Position numbers and translations under genes: made by a program. From an uncultured Clostridium sp. (GTDB taxonomy: Bacteria > Bacillota > Clostridia > Clostridiales > Clostridiaceae): a stretch of DNA of 64,000 bases. The notes below the pieces were generated by a model. It was given only the letters and a program-made list of their open reading frames with translations, had not been told where the DNA came from and did not search any database. Every line of letters begins with the position of its first letter. Position 1 is the stretch's first letter. Where the stretch lies: positions 18,518 to 82,517 of the forward strand of contig NZ_CAMQZG010000011.1 of the NCBI RefSeq assembly GCF_947039605.1, given 5' to 3'. Positions 27,588 through 37,573 of the stretch are shown piece by piece.

Positions 27588-28904
27588 TTAATCTTTCTTT
27601 TGTCTGTACTCTATCTTAATTCCTGTTCCTGTAAAATCAAATGCACTTCTTAATTGATTTTCAAGATATCTTGCATATGAGAAGTGTAATGCATTATAAT
27701 CATTTACAAAGAATACAAAAGTAGGTGCTTTAACTGCAACTTGTGTTGCATAGTAAAGCTTAAGTCTTCTGATACCAACAACTGGAGGTTCTTTCATCAT
27801 AACGGCTCTATTTAGAACTTCGTTAAGAATTCCTGTTCCAACTCTCTTAGTATAGTTACTATAACAAGATTGTGCTAAACCTAATACCTTATGAACTCTT
27901 TGTCCTGTTAATGCTGATATAAATAAGAATGGTGCATAAGCTAAGAATTTAAGATTTGTTTTTAAATCTAATTCGTAGTTTTTCATCGTCTTATCATCTT
28001 TCTCTATAAGATCCCACTTATTAACTATAACAAATATAGCCTTGTGCATTTCATGAGCATATCCTATAATTCTTTCATCTTGCTCAGTTACACCATCTTC
28101 AGCATCAATCATAAGAATACATACATCAGCTCTCTCGATAGCTGCATATGTTCTTACTACTGAATATCTTTCAATCTCTTCTTTAATCTTACTTCTTCTT
28201 CTGATACCTGCTGTATCAATTATATTAAATTTACCTTCTGAAGTTTCAAGGTAACTATCGATTGAATCTCTTGTAGTTCCTGGAATATTACTTACTATAA
28301 CTCTCTCTTCACCTAAAAGTTTATTAACTAATGATGATTTACCAACATTTGGTTTTCCTATAAGAGCTATATTAACTATTTCATCATCTATTTCTGATTC
28401 ATCAACTTGCTCAAAATGTCCAACAACCTCATCAAGAAGATCTCCAAGACCTTTTCCTTGAGCTGATGATATTGTAATAGGGTCACCTATTCCAAGATTA
28501 TAGAATTCATACATACTATCTTCTTGACTTAAGTTATCTATTTTATTTACAGCTAAAACTACTGGTTTTTTACTTTTTCTAAGCATTCCAGCAACTTCTG
28601 AATCTGCTGCAGTCATTCCTTCTCTACCATCAACAACAAATAAAATAACATCTGCCATCTCTATTGCAAGTTGTGCCTGTCTTCTCATTTGTTTAATAAT
28701 GATATCATTACTCTCTGGTTCTATACCTCCAGTGTCTATCATTGTAAATGCTTTACCTATCCATTCTGACTCTGCATATACTCTATCTCTTGTTACTCCT
28801 GGAGTATCTTCTACGATAGAAATTCTCTTACCTGCTAATTTATTAAATAATGTAGATTTTCCTACATTAGGTCTTCCTACAATCGCAACTATTGGTTTTC
28901 CCAT
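27588..28904 (-). CDS. der: Ribosome assembly GTPase Der (EngA)
   Basis: Der is an essential GTPase for 50S subunit maturation. The 438-residue protein has two G domains in tandem: the first with [20 protein letters not shown] and NKID, the second with [20 protein letters not shown] and NKWD. The C-terminal KH-like domain covers about 350-438. An AGGAGG-type RBS precedes the ATG. Its 277-base upstream region holds a promoter candidate with an inverted repeat (listed separately). Confidence 0.97.
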   Translation of the reverse strand: MGKPIVAIVGRPNVGKSTLFNKLAGKRISIVEDTPGVTRDRVYAESEWIGKAFTMIDTGGIEPESNDIIIKQMRRQAQLAIEMADVILFVVDGREGMTAADSEVAGMLRKSKKPVVLAVNKIDNLSQEDSMYEFYNLGIGDPITISSAQGKGLGDLLDEVVGHFEQVDESEIDDEIVNIALIGKPNVGKSSLVNKLLGEERVIVSNIPGTTRDSIDSYLETSEGKFNIIDTAGIRRRSKIKEEIERYSVVRTYAAIERADVCILMIDAEDGVTEQDERIIGYAHEMHKAIFVIVNKWDLIEKDDKTMKNYELDLKTNLKFLAYAPFLFISALTGQRVHKVLGLAQSCYSNYTKRVGTGILNEVLNRAVMMKEPPVVGIRRLKLYYATQVAVKAPTFVFFVNDYNALHFSYARYLENQLRSAFDFTGTGIKIEYRQKKD

Positions 28905-28996
28905 TTATTACGCCTCCTTGTGGTATTATTTCTTTTACCTTTAATCTCTTGTTCTAACTTTATTATGTAAATCAATATATGTTTTCTACTAAAAAC

Positions 28997-29060
28997 ATAT
29001 AACATAATCATATTTTTACTATCATTATGTTATATTACATTAATTATAAATTCTAGTCAA
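28997..29060 (-). promoter_or_regulatory. Promoter of der with overlapping 12-bp inverted repeat
   Basis: On the minus strand TTGACT and TAATAT are 17 bases apart (29055-29060 and 29032-29037). A perfect 12-bp inverted repeat ATATAACATAAT / ATTATGTTATAT (28997-29008, 29024-29035; 15-base spacer) overlaps the -10 and covers the expected transcript start. The rest of the spacer up to der is plain AT-rich sequence. Confidence 0.5.
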
Positions 29061-29137
29061 CTAAATGACATATTATTAAGGTATTTAAAGTTAATTTATT
29101 AAATATTTACTATTAATTATTTTTTAAAAATAAAAAA

Positions 29138-29173
29138 AGAAGGCTTAAAGTCAAAATTGATTCTATTCCTTCT
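29138..29173 (-). terminator. Terminator of the sensor kinase gene
   Basis: AGAAGG pairs with CCTTCT, and AGTCAA with TTGATT inside it, separated by a symmetric internal loop. A T-run (CTTCTTTTTTT) follows on the minus strand, 8 bases after the stop. Confidence 0.75.
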
Positions 29174-29181
29174 AATTTCAT

Positions 29182-30915
29182 TTATATTATTTCTATAAAT
29201 TTAGGTATTGTAATCTCAAATTTTGTACCAAGATTAACCTCACTTCTAACAACTATACTACCATTAAAACTATTAATAATATGTTTAACTATTGCAAGGC
29301 CAAGTCCTGTTCCACCTTTTTCTCTTGATCTTGCCTTGTCAACTCTATAAAATCTTTCGAATATTCTATCTAAATGTTCTTTAGGAATTCCAACACCATT
29401 ATCAATAACTTCAATTAGTATATTCTTTTCATCTTCTTTTATATCTAAAGTAACCTTAGCATCATCACCTGAATATTTTATAGCATTATCCATCAAATTA
29501 AGTAGCATTTGCTTAAATTTATCTTTATCTCCAACCATTTGACTTTTAGTATCACAATTAACTGCAACCATAACCCCTCTATTAAATGCTTCTCTTTGTG
29601 TTAAGTAATCTATGCTTTGTGCTATTTCATTAATATCAAAACTTTCTTTTTTTATAGCCTTCTTTTTCTCTATATCATAAAGTGCTAATATATCTTGTAT
29701 CAATCTAGTTAATCTATCTGACTCCTCTTCTATTATTCCAAGGAACTTATCTCTTGTTTCATTATCATCAACATACTTTAATGTTTCTGCAAATCCTTTT
29801 ATAGATGTAATTGGAGTTTTTAGTTCATGTGATACATTTGCTACAAATTCACTTCTCATATTTTCAAGCATTTTATAATCTGTAATATCCTCAATCACTA
29901 CAACTATACCCATCTCATCCTCCCCCTCTAATAGTTCAGATGTTCTTATTCTAATATGTTTAATACTTGGAGTTTCTATTTTAAGTTCTATAGCCTTTGA
30001 TTTATTTAATATAGACTCTATAACTACCTCATCCTTTATTAAATCTTCTATCCGTTGTCCTTTTATCTCATCTTCTGATAATCCTATATTAAATATTTTT
30101 GCAACGTATGGATTAATCATTATAACTCTATGATATTTATCTACAGCTATAATACCACTTCCCATACTTTTTAATATTGCAGATAATCTACTTTGCTTAC
30201 TAATAAGTTCCTTTAAAGTTTCCTCTAATTGGTCTGCCATATGATTAAATGAATCACCTAAACTTCCAAGTTCATCCTTCGTATTTATTTTTACCCTCTT
30301 ATGGAAATCTCCATGTGCTATTCTTGATGCAATAAACTGTAAATCATTAATTGGTCTTGTAATGCTATTAGTAATTTTTATCGCTATAATACTACCAAGA
30401 ATCAGCGCTATAGTGAGTGCTGTTAAATAATACTTCATATCCGTATCCTTAAATAACATTGTACTTGTTATTATTTCTGAAGTTCTTATAACAGACCCAT
30501 CTGCTAACCTTGTTGCATAATAGATAGTTTCTTCTTGCATTGTATTACTATATCTAACAGAAGCTCCAAATCCCATCTTCTTAGCTATTAAAAATTCTTC
30601 TCTATTAGCATGATTGTCCATTTGCACCCTATCCCCTGCTGAATCATACATAACTTGTCCAGTACTATCCATATAAGTTAGTCTAATAGATGTTCTCTTT
30701 TGCAAAGTAGCCATATCATGTAGTTCTTCCACATCTTTTTGCACACTACTTGAATTAGTTTCTAAAAAATATGTTATCATCTGATTATATTCTTTCAACA
30801 TTTTTTTGGAATGGTCTATATATTTATAATTTGAAATTATAATATAAAAACTTGTCATAATAAGTAGTGAAAATACTATAACTATTATCGTTGATGTTAA
30901 AATCTTTTTTTTCAT
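29182..30915 (-). CDS. Sensor histidine kinase (PhoR/WalK-like), no adjacent response regulator
   Basis: I start at MKKKILTSTIIVIV, 7-8 bases after GGGGGC; the track's upstream GTG overlaps this RBS. The order is: membrane helix 1 (about 4-25), external sensor region (about 26-160), helix 2 (about 163-182), HAMP (183-235), PAS (about 240-345), HisKA with phospho-accepting His in NVSHELKTP, then HATPase with N-box LMDNAIKYSG and GTGLGLAIVKHI. The layout matches PhoR/WalK kinases that signal to OmpR-type regulators. No response regulator lies in this window except Spo0A, far away. Confidence 0.93.
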   Translation of the reverse strand: MKKKILTSTIIVIVFSLLIMTSFYIIISNYKYIDHSKKMLKEYNQMITYFLETNSSSVQKDVEELHDMATLQKRTSIRLTYMDSTGQVMYDSAGDRVQMDNHANREEFLIAKKMGFGASVRYSNTMQEETIYYATRLADGSVIRTSEIITSTMLFKDTDMKYYLTALTIALILGSIIAIKITNSITRPINDLQFIASRIAHGDFHKRVKINTKDELGSLGDSFNHMADQLEETLKELISKQSRLSAILKSMGSGIIAVDKYHRVIMINPYVAKIFNIGLSEDEIKGQRIEDLIKDEVVIESILNKSKAIELKIETPSIKHIRIRTSELLEGEDEMGIVVVIEDITDYKMLENMRSEFVANVSHELKTPITSIKGFAETLKYVDDNETRDKFLGIIEEESDRLTRLIQDILALYDIEKKKAIKKESFDINEIAQSIDYLTQREAFNRGVMVAVNCDTKSQMVGDKDKFKQMLLNLMDNAIKYSGDDAKVTLDIKEDEKNILIEVIDNGVGIPKEHLDRIFERFYRVDKARSREKGGTGLGLAIVKHIINSFNGSIVVRSEVNLGTKFEITIPKFIEII

Positions 30916-30953
30916 AGATATGCCCCCTATCACTTACCTTTAATTTATCCCTC

Positions 30954-31661
30954 TTATTTTTCTATAAAAGCAAATGAGAATAATCTTCCTGACTGCTTAG
31001 CCTTTTTTCTATATGAATGGAGATCGTAATCTAAGTTACAATTAGTACATAAATCTAAATCTCTTATATCTTCAAATTTCACACTATCTTTTAGTTGTTC
31101 TTTTATAGCAAATTTCAAATCTAACATCCTTCCATTTACAACCCCCTCACCATATTTTTTTTCAAATTCACTTGCTAATTCTTTACTTACTTCATAACAA
31201 CACACTCCAACACAAGGTCCTATAATCGCCTTTATATTTAAGCAATTATACTTTTTTTTCATTATCTTTGCTGCTTTCTCACTTATATCAGCAATTGTTC
31301 CTTTCCACCCACTATGAATACTAGCAATTACATTTTTTTGTGTATCATATAAAATAACCGGAACACAATCTGCTGTAAAAACCCCTGCTATCTCATTTTC
31401 CTTTGATACTATTAACGCATCTGCCTCTTTATCTTTTGAAGTTTCATCATCTAAATTTATTATTATGTCACTATGAATCTGATTTGTATAATTAACCTCT
31501 TCTACCTTAAAAATCTCTTTTAATTTTTCTAAATTTTTCTTAGTTTCAATATCTGCAAGTTTATAAGAAACTTCATTTGTTGCAAGTGAAAATAATATGT
31601 TAACCTTTCCTTCCTTAAATCTAATAAACTCCATACCATTTTTATTAATAATTTCTAACAT
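30954..31661 (-). CDS. pgeF: Peptidoglycan editing factor PgeF (YfiH/laccase-domain family)
   Basis: PgeF homologues remove wrongly incorporated residues from peptidoglycan precursors; the fold was earlier called multicopper polyphenol oxidase or laccase domain. The 235-residue protein has the metal or active-site residues in NQIHSD, TADCVPVILYD, SIHSGWKGT and IGPCVGVCCYEV. It precedes the histidine kinase by about 40 bases and follows a terminator, so the two probably share a transcript. Confidence 0.9.
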   Translation of the reverse strand: MLEIINKNGMEFIRFKEGKVNILFSLATNEVSYKLADIETKKNLEKLKEIFKVEEVNYTNQIHSDIIINLDDETSKDKEADALIVSKENEIAGVFTADCVPVILYDTQKNVIASIHSGWKGTIADISEKAAKIMKKKYNCLNIKAIIGPCVGVCCYEVSKELASEFEKKYGEGVVNGRMLDLKFAIKEQLKDSVKFEDIRDLDLCTNCNLDYDLHSYRKKAKQSGRLFSFAFIEK

Positions 31662-31692
31662 AACGAGTCCTCCATATAAATATATTAAATAA

Positions 31693-31721
31693 AAGCACCC
31701 ATAAAATTAATATGAATGCTT
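31693..31721 (-). terminator. Terminator of nrdR
   Basis: On the minus strand AAGCATTCAT pairs with ATGGGTGCTT (10 bp, two G-T pairs), followed by TTATTT, 6 bases after the nrdR stop. Confidence 0.65.
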
Positions 31722-31726
31722 CTACT

Positions 31727-32179
31727 CTATTCTTTCATTAAACTTTTAATCTCTTCCATAAATGTGTTTATATCTTTAAATTGTCTATACACAGAAGCAA
31801 ATCTAACATATGATACCTCATCTAGATCTTTTAATCTTTCCATAATTAATTCGCCTATATAATCAGAACTTATTTCTGTTAGCATCTTATTACTTATAGT
31901 TTTTTCTATACTTTCAGCTATATCCTCAATCTGTTTTCTAGACACTGGTCTTTTTTGACATGCTTTTATCAAACCAGTTATTACTTTATCTTTGCTAAAA
32001 GTCTCTCTTGTCACATCTTTTTTTATAACAAGGATAGGTATATCTTCAATTTTTTCATATGTAGTATATCTTTTAGTACACTTTAAACACTCTCTTCTTC
32101 TTCTAATAGATGCATAATCATCTGCTGATCTTGAATCTACTACTTTACTCTCATCATGAAGACAATAAGGACATTTCAT
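31727..32179 (-). CDS. nrdR: Transcriptional repressor NrdR
   Basis: NrdR represses ribonucleotide reductase genes according to ATP/dATP. The 150-residue protein has the N-terminal zinc ribbon [11 protein letters not shown]...CLKC and an ATP-cone domain from about residue 48 ([24 protein letters not shown]). No nrd gene is in this window, so it acts in trans. It stands alone downstream of ylmC. Confidence 0.97.
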   Translation of the reverse strand: MKCPYCLHDESKVVDSRSADDYASIRRRRECLKCTKRYTTYEKIEDIPILVIKKDVTRETFSKDKVITGLIKACQKRPVSRKQIEDIAESIEKTISNKMLTEISSDYIGELIMERLKDLDEVSYVRFASVYRQFKDINTFMEEIKSLMKE

Positions 32180-32244
32180 TATTAATCCACACCTTTCTAA
32201 ATATATAGATGTACATTAATTATACAATTTTTTTACTATAATTT

Positions 32245-32520
32245 CTATATTTCTCTTAATATTTTTTCTTTGGAATTAACAAGTATGCACTCTACTCCAA
32301 CTTTTACAACATCATCCCAGTCTATTTCTATCACTTCTTGCTTACCAAACCATGAATTTTTTTCAACTGGCAGTATTATTGATAAAACTTTATATTCATC
32401 ACAATCAAGCTTTACATCCATTATATAACCAAGTTTTCTACCCTCGTTTATATCTATTACCTCTAAATTACGTAAATCTTTTAATGAAAATAAACGTTCC
32501 TCATTTAAATTTATTTCCAC
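32245..32520 (-). CDS. YlmC/YmxH family sporulation-associated PRC-barrel protein
   Basis: This 91-residue single PRC-barrel protein has the YlmC/YmxH pattern: SLKDLRNLEVIDINEGRKLGYIMDVKLD, then a W-D-D strand near WDDVVKVG. The gene lies 32 bases after sigG, the standard place for ylmC in Bacillus and clostridia. Its biochemical role is unknown; co-transcription with sigG suggests expression in sporulation. Confidence 0.88.
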   Translation of the reverse strand: MEINLNEERLFSLKDLRNLEVIDINEGRKLGYIMDVKLDCDEYKVLSIILPVEKNSWFGKQEVIEIDWDDVVKVGVECILVNSKEKILREI

Positions 32521-32552
32521 TCCCCTCTCCCCCTCTACAATAAAATTATACC

Positions 32553-33326
32553 CTATACATATTTTTTCATATGTTTTAGTGCTATTTTTTCAAGTCTTGA
32601 AACTTGAGCCTGTGATATCCCAATTTCTTCTGCAACTTCCATTTGTGTTCTTCCAGCAAAAAATCTTAAATTTATAATTAACTTTTCTCTATCATTAAGT
32701 TTTTTCATTGCTTCATTTATCGAGATATTCTCAAGCCAATTTTTATCTTGATTTTTTGTATCACTAATTTGATCCATCACATAAATAGCATCTCCACCAT
32801 CATGATATATAGGTTCAAAAAGTGATACTGGATCCTGTATTGCATCTAATGCAAACACAACATCTTCCCTTGGAAGTTCTAATTCTTTTGCAATTTGAGT
32901 TACCGTTGGCTCTTTATTATTCTCATTTACAAGTCTATCTCTAACAAGTAATGCTTTGTAAGCTATATCTCTTAGTGATCTACTAACTCTAATTGAGTTA
33001 TTATCTCTTAAATACCTTCTTATTTCTCCTATTATCATAGGAACTGCATATGTAGAAAATTTTACATTATGACCTAAATCAAAATTATCAATAGCCTTCA
33101 TGAGACCTATGCAACCAACTTGAAATAAATCATCTACATTTTCGCCTCTATTATTAAATCGTTGTATGACACTTAATACTAATCTTAAATTTCCTTTTAT
33201 AAATTTCTCTCTTGAACCATAGTCTCCACCATGCATTTTTAAAAGGAGCTCTTTCATTTCTTTTTCTTTCAGTACCGGCAATTTTGATGTATTAACACCA
33301 CATATTTCTACCTTATTTATCATCAT
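32553..33326 (-). CDS. sigG: RNA polymerase sporulation sigma factor G
   Basis: Sigma-G drives late forespore gene expression. The 257-residue protein starts with MMINKVEICGVNTSKLPVL, the typical SigG N-terminus, and has region 2 with RFSTYAVPMIIGEIRRYLRD-like sequence (here KFSTYAVPMI) and region 4 with the helix-turn-helix ISQAQVSRLEK. Two ATGs stand in tandem; either could start. The SD (GAAGGGG) is 13 bases away and may be masked by the leader (see separate entry). It follows sigE by 78 bases. Confidence 0.97.
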   Translation of the reverse strand: MMINKVEICGVNTSKLPVLKEKEMKELLLKMHGGDYGSREKFIKGNLRLVLSVIQRFNNRGENVDDLFQVGCIGLMKAIDNFDLGHNVKFSTYAVPMIIGEIRRYLRDNNSIRVSRSLRDIAYKALLVRDRLVNENNKEPTVTQIAKELELPREDVVFALDAIQDPVSLFEPIYHDGGDAIYVMDQISDTKNQDKNWLENISINEAMKKLNDREKLIINLRFFAGRTQMEVAEEIGISQAQVSRLEKIALKHMKKYV

Positions 33327-33335
33327 AGTTAAAAA

Positions 33336-33392
33336 TCAACCCCTTCGAAGTAATTACCTAGTGCATTTAAATTATCTCCAAAGGAGGAGGTT
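33336..33392 (-). promoter_or_regulatory. sigG leader with an anti-SD segment that can pair with the SD
   Basis: In the minus-strand transcript from sigE into sigG, AACCTCCTC (from 33392) can pair with GAAGGGGTT (ending at 33338), which contains the sigG Shine-Dalgarno sequence: eight of nine positions pair, one of them G-U. A competing local hairpin CTCC-TTT-GGAG lies between. In Bacillus a hairpin hiding the sigG RBS in read-through transcripts limits early SigG synthesis, so this may be an equivalent device. Confidence 0.5.
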
Positions 33393-33404
33393 TTTATACT
33401 AATT

Positions 33405-34112
33405 TTATACCATTTTACTTATTTCTTTTTGAAGCCTTTTTATTATTTTCTTCTCAAGCCTTGAAATATAAGACTGTGAGATACCTAACATATCCGCAAC
33501 CTCTTTTTGTGTTTTTTCTTTTTTTCCATATAAACCAAATCTTAATATTATAATTTCTTTTTCTCTCTCAGTAAGATTTTCCATAGCAACAACTAAAAGT
33601 TGTCTATCAACTTCATCTTCTATAAGATTATAAACTATATCATTTTCTGTTCCTAATATATCAGAAAGTAATAATTCATTACCATCCCAATCAATATTAA
33701 GCGGTTCATAAAATGATATTTCAGCCTTCACCTTACTATTTTTTCTAAGATACATAAGAATTTCATTCTCTATACATCTTGATGCATACGTTGCAAGTTT
33801 TATATTTTTCTCTGGATTAAAAGTATTAACAGCTTTAATAAGACCTATTGTTCCAACAGATATTAAATCCTCAACACCAATACCTGTATTTTCAAATTTT
33901 CTTGCAATATATACAACAAGTCTTAAATTCCTCTCAATTAGTATTGTTCTAATTGATTCTTCACCCTCTGATAATTTTTTTACTAGCTTCTCTTCCTCAG
34001 CCTTAGTAAGTGGAGGTGGTAAAACCTCACTGCCTCCAACATAATATACTCGCTTACTAAATATTTTAAATTTACTAAATATTCTATTTAATAAAAGTTG
34101 TAACTTATTCAT
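33405..34112 (-). CDS. sigE: RNA polymerase sporulation sigma factor E (pro-form)
   Basis: Sigma-E directs early mother-cell transcription. The 235-residue product begins with a basic/hydrophobic pro-sequence ([27 protein letters not shown]) before the [12 protein letters not shown] core start, as in pro-SigE. Region 2 has [29 protein letters not shown]; region 4 has [14 protein letters not shown]. It lies 10 bases after spoIIGA, which encodes its processing protease. Confidence 0.97.
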   Translation of the reverse strand: MNKLQLLLNRIFSKFKIFSKRVYYVGGSEVLPPPLTKAEEEKLVKKLSEGEESIRTILIERNLRLVVYIARKFENTGIGVEDLISVGTIGLIKAVNTFNPEKNIKLATYASRCIENEILMYLRKNSKVKAEISFYEPLNIDWDGNELLLSDILGTENDIVYNLIEDEVDRQLLVVAMENLTEREKEIIILRFGLYGKKEKTQKEVADMLGISQSYISRLEKKIIKRLQKEISKMV

Positions 34113-34121
34113 ATTAACCCC

Positions 34122-34928
34122 CTATAGTACTGCTCTTGATAGTAGAGCATTAAAATCTCCCTCTGAACTCAACCTTGTATCACAAAAAGCTATTATTGCT
34201 TCTATAACCCTTGGTTGACTATCACTATTATTTATTTTCACCTGCGAAACTTTTATTCCTTTCATCCTACTACTTGTACCATCAACTAGCTTATATGGTA
34301 TATAAAAAGCTTCCTCTTCTCTTATATTAATATTCGGTGCTATTTTTCTTTCTAAAATTATAACTGGTAACATTGTAACCGGCTCTGTCAATTCATTTCC
34401 GGTATCTAAAAAGCCTTTTACATTAAATAAATTTTCTCCTAAGTAAAATTCTAAATCATAAATAAAATTGCTTACTATAGCTCTATTCTTAAAATATAAA
34501 TAAACTCGATAAGCAACCACATATAAAATCATTGAGGAAAAAAGCAAATTTTTACTTGAGTAATTTTTTATCGTGAAAACACCTTGTATATTGTATGGAT
34601 TTTCTGCCATTGCAAATATAAAGCAAAAACCTGAAAAAGCAATTGAACCCAAGAAAAATATTCCCGAAACTTTTATGACTGAAAATATATTTTTATCTCT
34701 TAAAATTATCTTAACCATTATAAAAACCATTAATATTTTAAAGATAATATTTGTAAATATCTCAAGAGATTCAAAAAATACTGTCAAAGTATACAAACTT
34801 CCAAGAACACTTGATAAAACCACCATTCTATACTTAAATTTATAACTTGATAATTGCATAGTAATTGTCATTAAAAAAAAATTTATCAAAAAATTTTCTA
34901 GCAGTAATACATCTAAGTATACAATCAT
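34122..34928 (-). CDS. spoIIGA: Sporulation sigma-E factor processing peptidase
   Basis: SpoIIGA is a membrane aspartic protease that cuts the pro-sequence from SigE after septation. The 268-residue protein has five hydrophobic segments in its first 150 residues, starting with the family-typical MIVYLDVLLLENFLINFFLM, and a cytoplasmic protease domain with FLDTGNELTEP, the active-site Asp motif. It is somewhat shorter than Bacillus SpoIIGA. It is the first gene of the spoIIGA-sigE(-sigG) unit. Confidence 0.95.
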   Translation of the reverse strand: MIVYLDVLLLENFLINFFLMTITMQLSSYKFKYRMVVLSSVLGSLYTLTVFFESLEIFTNIIFKILMVFIMVKIILRDKNIFSVIKVSGIFFLGSIAFSGFCFIFAMAENPYNIQGVFTIKNYSSKNLLFSSMILYVVAYRVYLYFKNRAIVSNFIYDLEFYLGENLFNVKGFLDTGNELTEPVTMLPVIILERKIAPNINIREEEAFYIPYKLVDGTSSRMKGIKVSQVKINNSDSQPRVIEAIIAFCDTRLSSEGDFNALLSRAVL

Positions 34929-35090
34929 AGTACCAACTCCCTGTTTTTATTATAGAACTTCAAGACTCAAAAGTTTGTCATAATAAATCTATTTAAAAAA
35001 ATTTATTGTGCTATTTTTTGCTATTTTATCCTTTAAAATCTACTTATAGCTCATCATTTTCAGTCTTTTATAAAAAAAAGAGTGAAAAAA

Positions 35091-35120
35091 AAAAGAGCCT
35101 TTCTTTCGAAAGACTCTTTT
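35091..35120 (-). terminator. Intrinsic terminator of ftsZ
   Basis: On the minus strand AAAAGAGTCTTTC pairs with GAAAGGCTCTTTT (one G-T pair) around a GAAA loop, followed by a long T-run. It starts 7 bases after the ftsZ stop. The region between it and spoIIGA (about 160 bases) is AT-rich and should carry the spoIIGA promoter; I could not choose one with confidence. Confidence 0.88.
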
Positions 35121-35127
35121 AGATCAA

Positions 35128-36249
35128 TTAAGATCTTCTATTTCTTCTTAAAAAAGCTGGGATACTTAAATCATCATCCTCTGCTTTTTCTTCTTTTACT
35201 TCTGCTTTTCTTGTCACAACTATCTCTTCTACAGTTTCTTTAACGATAGGTTGTTCTAATTTTTCAGCTTTTTTAGCTGCCGCAAGTTTATTAGTTTCTT
35301 TATCAAAGCCTGTTGCAATAACAGTTATTCTGATATTTTCTTTTAAAGATTCATCAATTGCAGTACCAAATATTATGTTAGCATCTGGATCTGCTGATTC
35401 TTGAACTATCTCTGAAGCTTCATTTATTTCAAATAAACTTAAATCTGGTCCACCAGTAATGTTTATAAGCACTCCTGTAGCACCTGTTATGGATGTTTCT
35501 AGTAATGGTGAGCTAATAGCCTCTTCTGCTGCATCTTTAGCTCTTGTGTCTCCTGTTCCTTTACCAATACCCATATGAGCAAGCCCCTTATCAACCATAA
35601 CTGATCTTACATCTGCAAAATCAAGGTTAATAAGACCAGGATTTGTGATAAGGTCTGATATACCTTGTACACCTTGTCTTAACACATCATCAGCTTTTTT
35701 GAATGAATCTAATAGTGTTGTTTTCTTATCAACCATTGTTAGAAGTCTTTCATTTGGTATTGTCACTAAAGTATCTACTTTAGCTTTTAAATTTTCTATT
35801 CCCATTTCGGCATGTTTCATTCTTCTTCTACCTTCAAACGGGAAAGGCTTTGTCACTATACCAACAGTTAAAACTCCCATTGATTTAGCAACCTCTGCTA
35901 CTACAGGAGCAGCTCCTGTTCCTGTTCCACCACCCATTCCTGCTGTGATGAAAACCATATCTGCCCCTTTAATTGATTCTGTGATTTCTTCTAAACTCTC
36001 TTCTGCTGCTTTTTTCCCAATTTCAGGGTCTGCTCCAGCTCCAAGTCCTTTAGTTAGCTTATCACCTATTTGTATCTTATGTGTAGCATGTGAAAGCATT
36101 AACGCCTGTTTATCAGTATTAATAGCTATGAACTCAACATCTTTGAGTCCTTCCATTATCATTCTGTTAACCGCGTTGCTTCCTCCTCCTCCACAACCAA
36201 TTACTTTTATATTAGTAAAATCTTGCATATCTACATCAAAATCTAACAA
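35128..36249 (-). CDS. ftsZ: Cell division protein FtsZ
   Basis: FtsZ is the tubulin-like GTPase of the Z-ring, used for both mid-cell and polar sporulation septa. The 373-residue protein has [12 protein letters not shown], the tubulin signature [11 protein letters not shown], the synergy-loop NLDFADV, a short variable linker, and the conserved C-terminal peptide LSIPAFLRR that binds FtsA and other partners, ending in Arg-rich residues. It follows the FtsA-like gene by 13 bases. Confidence 0.98.
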   Translation of the reverse strand: MLDFDVDMQDFTNIKVIGCGGGGSNAVNRMIMEGLKDVEFIAINTDKQALMLSHATHKIQIGDKLTKGLGAGADPEIGKKAAEESLEEITESIKGADMVFITAGMGGGTGTGAAPVVAEVAKSMGVLTVGIVTKPFPFEGRRRMKHAEMGIENLKAKVDTLVTIPNERLLTMVDKKTTLLDSFKKADDVLRQGVQGISDLITNPGLINLDFADVRSVMVDKGLAHMGIGKGTGDTRAKDAAEEAISSPLLETSITGATGVLINITGGPDLSLFEINEASEIVQESADPDANIIFGTAIDESLKENIRITVIATGFDKETNKLAAAKKAEKLEQPIVKETVEEIVVTRKAEVKEEKAEDDDLSIPAFLRRNRRS

Positions 36250-36262
36250 AACAATTCCTCCT

Positions 36263-37516
36263 TTAAAAAATATCCCCTAAAAATCCCAATACTTTTGATA
36301 ATCCTTTTTTCTTTACTATCTTAACTTCATCAAATGACTCTTCTTCAACTTCTTTTACATAAGTTTCTCTTTTAAAACTCACTTCAACCTCATTAGAATC
36401 ATCACCTAATAATTTTACCCTATCATACACCTCTTTAACAATAGCAATCGGCGTAATTATTGAAGATTTTTCAATATTTAACTCGTTTTTTGTAAAAACA
36501 TTTACTTTTTTTTGTAAAATATCCTCGATTAATAAGTTTATTTTTTCAAATGAACCTATCCCATCGCCAAGAATAGTTATATTCTCTATTTTATCATAAA
36601 CACCTGAATATTCTAACTCTTTTTTTACATAATTAAGAATTTCCTCAAATCTAGCATTTATTATATCATAAAACAAATCTGCCTCTACATAATCTTCTAA
36701 AACTTCTATTTTTGCAAAATCATTTCTAAATGTTGAATAAGAAGAACTGTTTTTCTTTTTAATAACTTCCATCACTTCTTCACTATAAGTTGTTACTATT
36801 GACAAATCTTTTGTTATGTTAACTCCACCAAGTGGAATATAACCAATATTAGCCACTCTTCCATCTTCAAAATAAATAAATTCAGTTTTTTCGCCACCAA
36901 AATCAATTATGAGATTGTTTGCATTATTATTATCGACTAAAAATATTTGTTTTAAAGACTCTACCCCTAGTAAAAAGCCATTAATTTCACAACCTATTCT
37001 TGTAAACATACTTTTAACATCATCTATAAAATCTTTTTTAGCTATAATAACATCTAAATCAATTTCTAATGAAGATGATTCAATACCCATTGGTGATTCT
37101 AAAATTTCATTATTATTAACTCTCACTTTTCTTATTATAGCATCAACTATGTATTCATCATTTTCAGAATTTATATTTTTACCATTTATATAAGCCTTTT
37201 TCACTTCTTTTTGTGTTAAAATAGTGTTTTTATATTCTGATAAATATACACCAGTATTTTTGACAATTCTAATATTTTCTGTTCCAAGTGAAATATAAAC
37301 AGAAGGTATTTTTTCAAAGTTCATTTTTGAAAGTTCTTCTAAAACTTCAACCACCGATTCTATAGCTAAATCAACTTTTGCTATTTTGCCCTTGCTTATG
37401 CCTTTTGAAGGTCTTACAATAGTATCAAGTATTGTAAATTCACCCTCATTATCATTTGCTATGGCAGCACTAATATTCTTACTACCAATGCTTAAGGCAA
37501 CTATTTTTTCTGCCAT
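36263..37516 (-). CDS. ftsA: FtsA-like cell division actin homologue
   Basis: FtsA tethers FtsZ to the membrane. I start at [14 protein letters not shown], with GGAGGT 6-7 bases upstream; the track's upstream ATG covers this RBS. The 417-residue protein has the actin-like phosphate-1 start, an SHS2-type 1C domain (about 80-165), phosphate-2 [11 protein letters not shown], adenosine motif [11 protein letters not shown] and a C-terminal basic/hydrophobic helix ([16 protein letters not shown]) that fits the FtsA membrane anchor. It is divergent in sequence, and PilM-like proteins share the fold, but adjacency to ftsZ favours FtsA. Confidence 0.85.
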   Translation of the reverse strand: MAEKIVALSIGSKNISAAIANDNEGEFTILDTIVRPSKGISKGKIAKVDLAIESVVEVLEELSKMNFEKIPSVYISLGTENIRIVKNTGVYLSEYKNTILTQKEVKKAYINGKNINSENDEYIVDAIIRKVRVNNNEILESPMGIESSSLEIDLDVIIAKKDFIDDVKSMFTRIGCEINGFLLGVESLKQIFLVDNNNANNLIIDFGGEKTEFIYFEDGRVANIGYIPLGGVNITKDLSIVTTYSEEVMEVIKKKNSSSYSTFRNDFAKIEVLEDYVEADLFYDIINARFEEILNYVKKELEYSGVYDKIENITILGDGIGSFEKINLLIEDILQKKVNVFTKNELNIEKSSIITPIAIVKEVYDRVKLLGDDSNEVEVSFKRETYVKEVEEESFDEVKIVKKKGLSKVLGFLGDIF

Positions 37517-37545
37517 GTTTGTTACCTCCATAATAAAACTATATA

Positions 37546-37563
37546 CTAGAGGAAAACCTCTAG
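37546..37563 (-). terminator. Small hairpin between pilT and ftsA
   Basis: A perfect CTAGAGG / CCTCTAG stem with an AAAA/TTTT loop lies 10 bases after the pilT stop and just before the ftsA RBS. The T-tract behind it is broken, so attenuation or RNA processing is more likely than strict termination. Confidence 0.45.
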
Positions 37564-37573
37564 CATACTTTTT

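Noticed and set aside
35645-36280. Plus-strand 211-residue ORF opposite ftsZ
   Set aside because: It is a shadow frame of ftsZ, rich in Ser, Pro and Ile as expected from antisense AT-rich coding sequence.
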